NCBI RefSeq assembly: GCF_001583495.1
Contig: NZ_LQAQ01000107.1
Coordinates: 1 to 51,889, forward strand
From: Flammeovirga sp. SJP92
GTDB lineage: Bacteria > Bacteroidota > Bacteroidia > Cytophagales > Flammeovirgaceae
Direction of reading: 5' to 3'
DNA: 51,889 nucleotides
In this document: positions 46,971 to 51,889 of the stretch, piece by piece
Layout: every line of letters starts with the position of its first letter
Position numbering within the stretch: the first letter of the stretch is position 1
Program-made: the position numbers and the translations under genes
The notes under the pieces: model-generated
Seen by the model: the letters and a program-made list of their open reading frames with translations, nothing else
Databases searched by the model: none
Told to the model about the DNA's origin: nothing

Positions 46971-48191
46971 TTAGAAAGCTTCAGTCATATTAAAGTACAC
47001 TAAGTTTTGCCCCGCTAGTGGATCTCGACCTAAATCGATTCTGAAATTCATACGCGGTTGTACTTCTACTCTTAGGCCTGCACCAAAGTTGGGTAATATG
47101 CCACCAGGGGTAATCAAATCGGGTCCTACCATACCAACACCTCCCCAAACAGCAAAGCCAAGCTTAGAGACTAATTTCGATTTTGAATTGAACATATTTC
47201 TATATTCGGCCATTGCAAATGCAGAAGTTTTGTCTCTGTACTGCCCTAAGTAATAACCTCTCAAATCGAACGGAGATCCAATTAAAGACATATCTGTAAA
47301 TGGTACATCACCGTATGATGATCGAATTTTTGCTGTCCATGCTAAAACTTTACGTTCTCCTAAAAAGGGTAATAATTTGTATTGCCTATATTCAGCAGTC
47401 AAAAATCCCCATCTGGTATCACTGCCTAACCAAGTGTCATAATATCTAGCGGTAAGGTCAAAGAATATTCCTTCCCAAGCGTTTGCAGGTATATCTCTTG
47501 TGTCATAAGAAACTTCAAAACCTATACCTACATTCCAGATAGACATTCCTTCGTCTGTACCACCTTGTGCAATATAGGTTGGGTCCATAGCCATACCCGC
47601 TGCAATTTCAGAAAGATCTCTATAGGTGACATCAAATGAGGGCCCTATGAAGAAATCTGTATCCTTATGTCTAAAAAGAAAGGAGCCGTTGATAGAAATT
47701 GAATTCTGGAAAAATTGAGTTGTTGAATCGCTTCTTAGTGTAGCTTCATTAGTATTGAAGCCAACGCCATAGTAATTGTCATAGTTATTTCTGTATTGGA
47801 CTTGACCGAAATACCTTAACCTATCATTATTAAAGAACAATTGGGGTTTTGCAATTAAATTGAAGCCACCTGAACTAAGCCAAGCACCAGCAATAGGAAC
47901 AACAGATCGTTTTAAGTCAGGTGCAGTAGTATCTGTTTTAAATGTAAACAACATACTCATCCCAATTAGAAAACCATAATCTGGAGTATATCCAGGTCCG
48001 CCTAGAATACTAAACCTTAAATTTTTCTTTTCCTTTGCCTCTTTCCGTAACTGTTTCTTTGTTTTTACTTCAGAGGTATCTGTAGGATGTAAGGTACTGT
48101 CAGTTTGTAATAAATGTTGTGCCGTTGCTTCAAGTTGAAAACAAAGGGTTATTGATAAAGTAATAAGTACTTTTATGAAATTGGATTTCAT
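46971..48191 (-). CDS. BamA/TamA-like outer-membrane barrel protein
   Basis: The start at 48191 gives MKSNFIKVLITLSITLCF as a signal peptide ending near ATAQ; an upstream start at 48257 would bury it behind 22 residues. The mature protein of about 380 residues has the barrel features of the D15 surface-antigen family: ILGGPGYTPDYGFLIG, repeated 10-strand-like segments, and terminal MNFRIDLGRDPLAGQ and LVYFNMTEAF. No POTRA domains are visible, so it is barrel-only and unlikely to be BamA itself. The length fits the short BamA/TamA group of Bacteroidota. Confidence 0.8.
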   Translation of the reverse strand: MKSNFIKVLITLSITLCFQLEATAQHLLQTDSTLHPTDTSEVKTKKQLRKEAKEKKNLRFSILGGPGYTPDYGFLIGMSMLFTFKTDTTAPDLKRSVVPIAGAWLSSGGFNLIAKPQLFFNNDRLRYFGQVQYRNNYDNYYGVGFNTNEATLRSDSTTQFFQNSISINGSFLFRHKDTDFFIGPSFDVTYRDLSEIAAGMAMDPTYIAQGGTDEGMSIWNVGIGFEVSYDTRDIPANAWEGIFFDLTARYYDTWLGSDTRWGFLTAEYRQYKLLPFLGERKVLAWTAKIRSSYGDVPFTDMSLIGSPFDLRGYYLGQYRDKTSAFAMAEYRNMFNSKSKLVSKLGFAVWGGVGMVGPDLITPGGILPNFGAGLRVEVQPRMNFRIDLGRDPLAGQNLVYFNMTEAF

Positions 48192-48650
48192 TAGATCAAT
48201 GGTGTAATGTAAAAATTGAACTGCACTCATTGGATATGCTATAAATGCAATTGTCAAAAATAAGAATAAGGTTATTCTTTTTTATTACTAATTAAGCTAT
48301 AAACATAGTGAAAACAACTACGAATACTAAGGAAAAGTAATAATTAAGAATGTTATTCTATTCATTTAGACATTATTTTCTGAAAATAGTGCAGTCATAC
48401 ATTTTAAAAATCAGAATTGTTAACTAAAAAAAGGCCTTCACAAAGTGAAGGCCTTTTTAATTCCTTTAATAACCCAAAAACTATTTCTTATTGCTGTTTT
48501 CGTGTACTAAATAACAAAAAAAATATTAACTAAACAAGAAAAAATGTAAAAATTATAATTTAGTGGAATTTTTACACTTATTCTGTTGGTATAGTACAAT
48601 TTTGCACCTTAGTACTTCAGCTTTAAGAAATTACTGTCGGATCGATATCT
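48192..48650. other. Intergenic with one terminator
   Basis: No gene is seen. It carries the upstream region of the barrel gene and the terminator at 48426-48458 for the YceI gene. Confidence 0.5.
48426..48458 (-). terminator. Strong terminator hairpin
   Basis: AAGGCCTTCAC pairs perfectly with GTGAAGGCCTT around AAA, flanked by A-run and T-run, so it could work either way. On the minus strand it ends the YceI transcript about 190 bases after its stop. Confidence 0.8.
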
Positions 48651-49358
48651 TTATTTTTGAGCATATAAATGTAATTCCAATTCAATGTTGTCAACGATGG
48701 CTTTGTCGCCTAAATCGCTGAAGAATGAGCTAGATTTATATTTGATGTCAAACTTTGTTCTGTCAAAAGCAATATCTGCCATTGCATGTAGCGTTCCATC
48801 ATGATTCATGATATGAGCTGGGAATGAAATGCTATTTGTGATACCTTTGATAGTAAGGTCGCCTGTTACGTTGATCATTCCTTCTTTTTCACCTTTAGCA
48901 ATTTTACTTACTTTAAAAGACGCCATAGGGAACTCAGTAACATTGAAGAAGTCATTATTTTCCAAATGTCCCTTCAATTTTCCGTTCATCTTGTCATCGG
49001 CAGGAATGTCATCAACAGTTATTGTTGTCATATCAATATCGAAATCACTATTTTCTGATATTTGATTGCCTTCAACAGCAACTGTGCCTGAAGTCAGTTT
49101 TAATTTTCCATAGTGAGAGCTTCCAGTGATTTTTTTACCCGTCCACTTGATAAAACTTTTTTCAGTGTCCACTTTATAGCTACCATCAGCAAGACTCATA
49201 CTTTCTGATTTGTGGCTATGTCCATGGTCGTGGGAGTGACCTGCACTCTCTTCTTGGTGATGTGAATGCTCTTCTTTTGTTTCGGATTTCTGACCACAAG
49301 AGATAAGTCCCGCAATTAGAAAAACAGTAACTAAAAAATTAATAGTTGGAAATTTCAT
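48651..49358 (-). CDS. YceI-family lipoprotein with His-rich linker
   Basis: The 235-residue protein has a lipoprotein signal (MKFPTINFLVTVFLIAGLIS, lipid Cys21). Residues 31-50 contain eight histidines among Asp, Glu and Ser, then a YceI lipocalin-like domain with YKVDTEKSFIKWTGKK, TSGTVAVEG and GDLTIKGITNSISFP. YceI domains bind polyisoprenoid-type lipids in other bacteria. The His-rich stretch could bind Zn, Cu or Ni. It lies 21 bases downstream of the DUF1523-like gene on the same strand, so the two may be co-transcribed. It should be membrane-anchored in the periplasm or on the surface. Confidence 0.85.
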   Translation of the reverse strand: MKFPTINFLVTVFLIAGLISCGQKSETKEEHSHHQEESAGHSHDHGHSHKSESMSLADGSYKVDTEKSFIKWTGKKITGSSHYGKLKLTSGTVAVEGNQISENSDFDIDMTTITVDDIPADDKMNGKLKGHLENNDFFNVTEFPMASFKVSKIAKGEKEGMINVTGDLTIKGITNSISFPAHIMNHDGTLHAMADIAFDRTKFDIKYKSSSFFSDLGDKAIVDNIELELHLYAQK

Positions 49359-49379
49359 GATTAAAATACTTAAGTTTGG

Positions 49380-49742
49380 TTATTGTTGTTGTACTTTTTC
49401 TACTTTGATAATATTAGGATACATTGATAAAAATGGGATTCTAAAACCTACAATACTGAAATCATAAGTTTCTCCATCCTGAATTTTAGCGTAAACATCA
49501 GAGGAGTTGAACTTGAACCAGATCCATGTATCTGTGTTCTCAAAAGTGTGTGGTTTATCGTTTTTATCAAGTGTATAGATAAGATATTTATCTAACTTTT
49601 GTTCTCCATTTTGGACAGAGCCTCTGATTCTTTCTGTCTTATTCACTGTGGCTGTGATAGTTCTTCTATTGACTTTAGGGAAAAGCCAAATAAAAAAGAT
49701 AAACACAATAACGCCAATGCTTATGTAGAGGTATTTTTTCAT
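49380..49742 (-). CDS. Small membrane-anchored protein, DUF1523-like
   Basis: The 120-residue product has one N-terminal transmembrane helix (residues 4-21, YLYISIGVIVFIFFIWLF). The soluble part contains TVNKTERI, DKYLIYTLD, FENTDTWIWFKFNSSDVYAK and GFRIPFLSMYPNIIKVE, in the order I associate with DUF1523. Function is unknown. It lies 14 bases downstream of the AsmA-like gene and 21 bases upstream of the YceI gene on the same strand, so all three may share a transcript. Confidence 0.65.
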   Translation of the reverse strand: MKKYLYISIGVIVFIFFIWLFPKVNRRTITATVNKTERIRGSVQNGEQKLDKYLIYTLDKNDKPHTFENTDTWIWFKFNSSDVYAKIQDGETYDFSIVGFRIPFLSMYPNIIKVEKVQQQ

Positions 49743-49756
49743 TTTTGTTTAAAAAT

Positions 49757-51889
49757 CTAATAGACCTTTTTTAGAGGTCCCTTTAATCTATTTTTTCGTT
49801 TAGTATTTTTCTCAATATACCTAATTTCCATTTTAGTTGCTTTATCCTTCTTTGGTATTTCAGGTTCCATAAGTGGAGAAAGGGTACTTGCAACTCCTGT
49901 TAGCACGGATTTTACCCAGAAGTTAAAAATAAACTTAGTGGTATCTCTTTCATAATATATATGGCCTTGTTTCATGGATGGAAAACGAGGATTTTCTTCT
50001 CTGATGAGAAGATTGGCTACAGAGCTTAAAAATGCTCTTCTTTTTAGCTCTCCAGTCTTTTTAGCTTTATCTTTTAATACATCCACTTCAAGGTTTTTAT
50101 ACCTGAATTGCATATTGCCCATAGCTACACTGTCATCTGCAAGTACTTTGAAGTACATTCTTTTGAGGTTGCCATCTTTTATTTTTACAAGTTCAAGCCT
50201 CTCAACCAATGGATTTAGTTTAATAAGGTCCATTTGCCCAACTTCTCCTTCATAATAATAAGTGCCAAGGCTATCTAGAGGAGGAATTCTAAAGTACATT
50301 TTTAATTGCCCTCCTTTATCCATCAGAATACCTTTGACATACATTTCAGTATAAGGGTCGGTTGACAGCTTAGCAGTATCGTTGGTGATATTAAAAATTT
50401 GACCTGTGAAGTCATTCAGCTGAAACTGTCCTGATTTCCCTTCTAATTCTTGATCTTCTGTTCTAGCTCTGATGTTACCTTTATATTCTTCATAGTCAAT
50501 ATGACTGTCTGTAATGGTAATAGTGTCGAGTTTGAATATTAAAGGCGATTCCTCAAAAATGGTATGAATCATCTTAGGATTTTTCTTGTAAGGATCTACA
50601 GGAACCGTCTTATCTCTGTAAGCTGATAGATTAAGACGGTCAACTTCAACTCCATTCAAGTGAATATTATCTGTAAAAAAGTAGTTTTTAAAATGAAAGC
50701 CTCTGAACAATAGATCGTTGATGTTGATTTCAATTCTATCCGTCTGATATTCATTTACAATACCAAAAAGCTTTTTAGAATAGCGGGGAATTAATGCGAA
50801 ATTTTTGAGATAAACATCCTCATAATGAGAGTTGAAGTTGAGAGAATCAAAACCAATGGCATACATTCCATTGTTAAGGTTGAAAATATTTTTTCCGAGT
50901 GTAAGATTTATCAATCCCAAATCAACATAATCACGTTCAGATTGAATAGTTTCATTATTGATATAAATACCCTCAATCTTAAGGTTGATGTCTTTTATAC
51001 TGTTTTCATTATAGACACTTTGAAAAGATTTTTGATGCTCTAAGCGTTCCAGAGAATCTTCGGTAGGAGATAAGGTATAGACATCGATTGGGTTTCCTTT
51101 TGTTTCAGCCAAAATATTATTAATCAACAATTCTTTTCTTTCTCTTGAAAGGCGTTTGCTGTTTTTAATTCTATTCGTCTTTTTACTGTATTTATTTAAT
51201 TCTTTTGGACTTAATTCAGTACTATTGAGTGGTGTTTCTGTTCTTTGTCTTCTCATCAAACGAGAAATATTCCTTCTGTTGATATTCTTAGAAGGACTTC
51301 TAAATGAAACAGAACTACTGTCTACTTGGATATAATCGATGGCTATGCTTTCGAAGTTGTCAAGTAGTTCTACAACCTTTTCTTTTGGTAAATTTTTTTC
51401 AGCAAACGTACCAGTCTTTTTTACCTTTTTTGATTTGGCTGGATTGAGGTAACTGATGTTTTTGGTGTATATAGTGTCAATGTCTATTTTCTTGTCATAG
51501 GCAAAAGACTTTATTCCTGCTCCTTTAATTTTTAATTCTTCCACTTGAAGTAAGAAAAGTGAGTCAATAATCCCTACTGATTTATAGCCCATTTTTGGAA
51601 GAATATGAGCATCATAAATTGAAATAGAATCACCACCAGAGTCCAAGACTAATTCACTGGAAGAAATGACATAAGGAGAAATGTCTCTCTCAAACTGAAG
51701 TCCTTTCACTTTAAAAAAAACATGGTTAGGCCTTATTTGCCCAAGATACTTATCATAAGAAGTTTTTGACTTCAATTGATTAACATCCAATTCTCCACCA
51801 AAAAAAGTAAGGTAGCTTTCTAATCCATTCTTGTCAGTGTGTAATAATGCAAAGTCATCTAATGCAAGTTTGATGTTTTCAATCCCTAG
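49757..51889 (-). CDS. AsmA-like large envelope protein (5' part outside window)
   Basis: The frame runs off the right edge: the 33 codons upstream of a TTG at 51790 are open to the border, so the visible part is 710 residues and the true start is outside. The visible sequence is beta-rich with repeated I-x-G-I-x-I-N/D-type segments (LKIEGIYINNETIQ, LNLTLGKNIFNLN) and a C-terminal part with GQMDLIKLNPLVERLEL and VKIKDGNLKRMYFKVLADDS. This resembles AsmA/DUF748-type proteins, which are known or suspected to form lipid-transfer bridges between the membranes. The C-terminus is basic (KKNRLKGPLKK). It leads the probable three-gene operon. Confidence 0.65.
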   Translation of the reverse strand, partial: LGIENIKLALDDFALLHTDKNGLESYLTFFGGELDVNQLKSKTSYDKYLGQIRPNHVFFKVKGLQFERDISPYVISSSELVLDSGGDSISIYDAHILPKMGYKSVGIIDSLFLLQVEELKIKGAGIKSFAYDKKIDIDTIYTKNISYLNPAKSKKVKKTGTFAEKNLPKEKVVELLDNFESIAIDYIQVDSSSVSFRSPSKNINRRNISRLMRRQRTETPLNSTELSPKELNKYSKKTNRIKNSKRLSRERKELLINNILAETKGNPIDVYTLSPTEDSLERLEHQKSFQSVYNENSIKDINLKIEGIYINNETIQSERDYVDLGLINLTLGKNIFNLNNGMYAIGFDSLNFNSHYEDVYLKNFALIPRYSKKLFGIVNEYQTDRIEININDLLFRGFHFKNYFFTDNIHLNGVEVDRLNLSAYRDKTVPVDPYKKNPKMIHTIFEESPLIFKLDTITITDSHIDYEEYKGNIRARTEDQELEGKSGQFQLNDFTGQIFNITNDTAKLSTDPYTEMYVKGILMDKGGQLKMYFRIPPLDSLGTYYYEGEVGQMDLIKLNPLVERLELVKIKDGNLKRMYFKVLADDSVAMGNMQFRYKNLEVDVLKDKAKKTGELKRRAFLSSVANLLIREENPRFPSMKQGHIYYERDTTKFIFNFWVKSVLTGVASTLSPLMEPEIPKKDKATKMEIRYIEKNTKRKNRLKGPLKKVY

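Noticed and set aside
1-51889. CRISPR array
   Set aside because: No regularly spaced short repeats were seen; the only repeated units are the tRNA genes and the 104-bp pair.

Overview
This AT-rich window looks like the chromosome of a Bacteroidota bacterium, most likely a Cytophagales member of the Flammeovirga kind. The lineage call rests on a type IX secretion plug-like protein (DUF5103), Bacteroidota-style lipoproteins with S-C lipoboxes, a lineage-typical tyrosine recombinase, and sparse Shine-Dalgarno signals. The genus is an inference. Two parts are visible: an integrated mobile element (about 1-34.8 kb, left end outside the window) and ordinary core chromosome (about 35.1 kb to the end).

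Mobile part. At the left are a cut gene end, a 1729-residue polyvalent protein (ArdC-like ssDNA-binding region, HELGH zincin, ParB-like region), an overlapping RecA/DnaB-like ATPase, and a membrane/coiled-coil protein resembling DUF6549 of Bacteroidota phages. The 3' end of that last gene and its terminator recur 6.57 kb downstream as a decayed copy. The two 104-bp repeats (6863-6966 and 13435-13538) bracket a cargo block holding a small membrane protein, a lipoprotein, a short membrane-anchored protein, a putative CoiA-like nuclease with a long coiled-coil tail, and small exported or membrane proteins.

From 14.98 to 27.5 kb lies a probable defence island. A 4-TM protein with a tightly linked partner leads into a compact operon: a UvrD-like helicase fused to an Fe-S PD-(D/E)XK nuclease, an unknown 146-residue protein, a beta-class DNA methyltransferase and a DEAH translocase/endonuclease. 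Methyltransferase and translocase look like a type III-like restriction-modification pair, and the helicase-nuclease and small protein look like added parts. A DUF6615-like putative nuclease and a membrane-anchored von Willebrand A protein follow. This four- to six-gene block is the best candidate for an undescribed system.

From 28.1 to 33.5 kb a 1374-residue protein with a LysM-like segment overlaps a leucine-rich-repeat lipoprotein, an arrangement that could be an effector-immunity pair. A tyrosine recombinase (33.6-34.8 kb, minus strand) with twin 10-bp direct repeats upstream probably marks the right end of the element.

Core part. Right of 35 kb are housekeeping genes: two unknown conserved proteins, a winged-helix-like protein, a J-domain/TPR membrane protein, peptidase E, a conserved Bacteroidota protein, a CCG-domain and membrane ferredoxin pair, a T9SS plug-like protein, a six-gene tRNA array (Pro-Arg three times), an outer-membrane barrel protein, a thiolase, a BamA/TamA-like barrel, a YceI lipoprotein with a His-rich linker, a DUF1523-like protein and the 3' part of a large AsmA-like protein that runs off the right edge.
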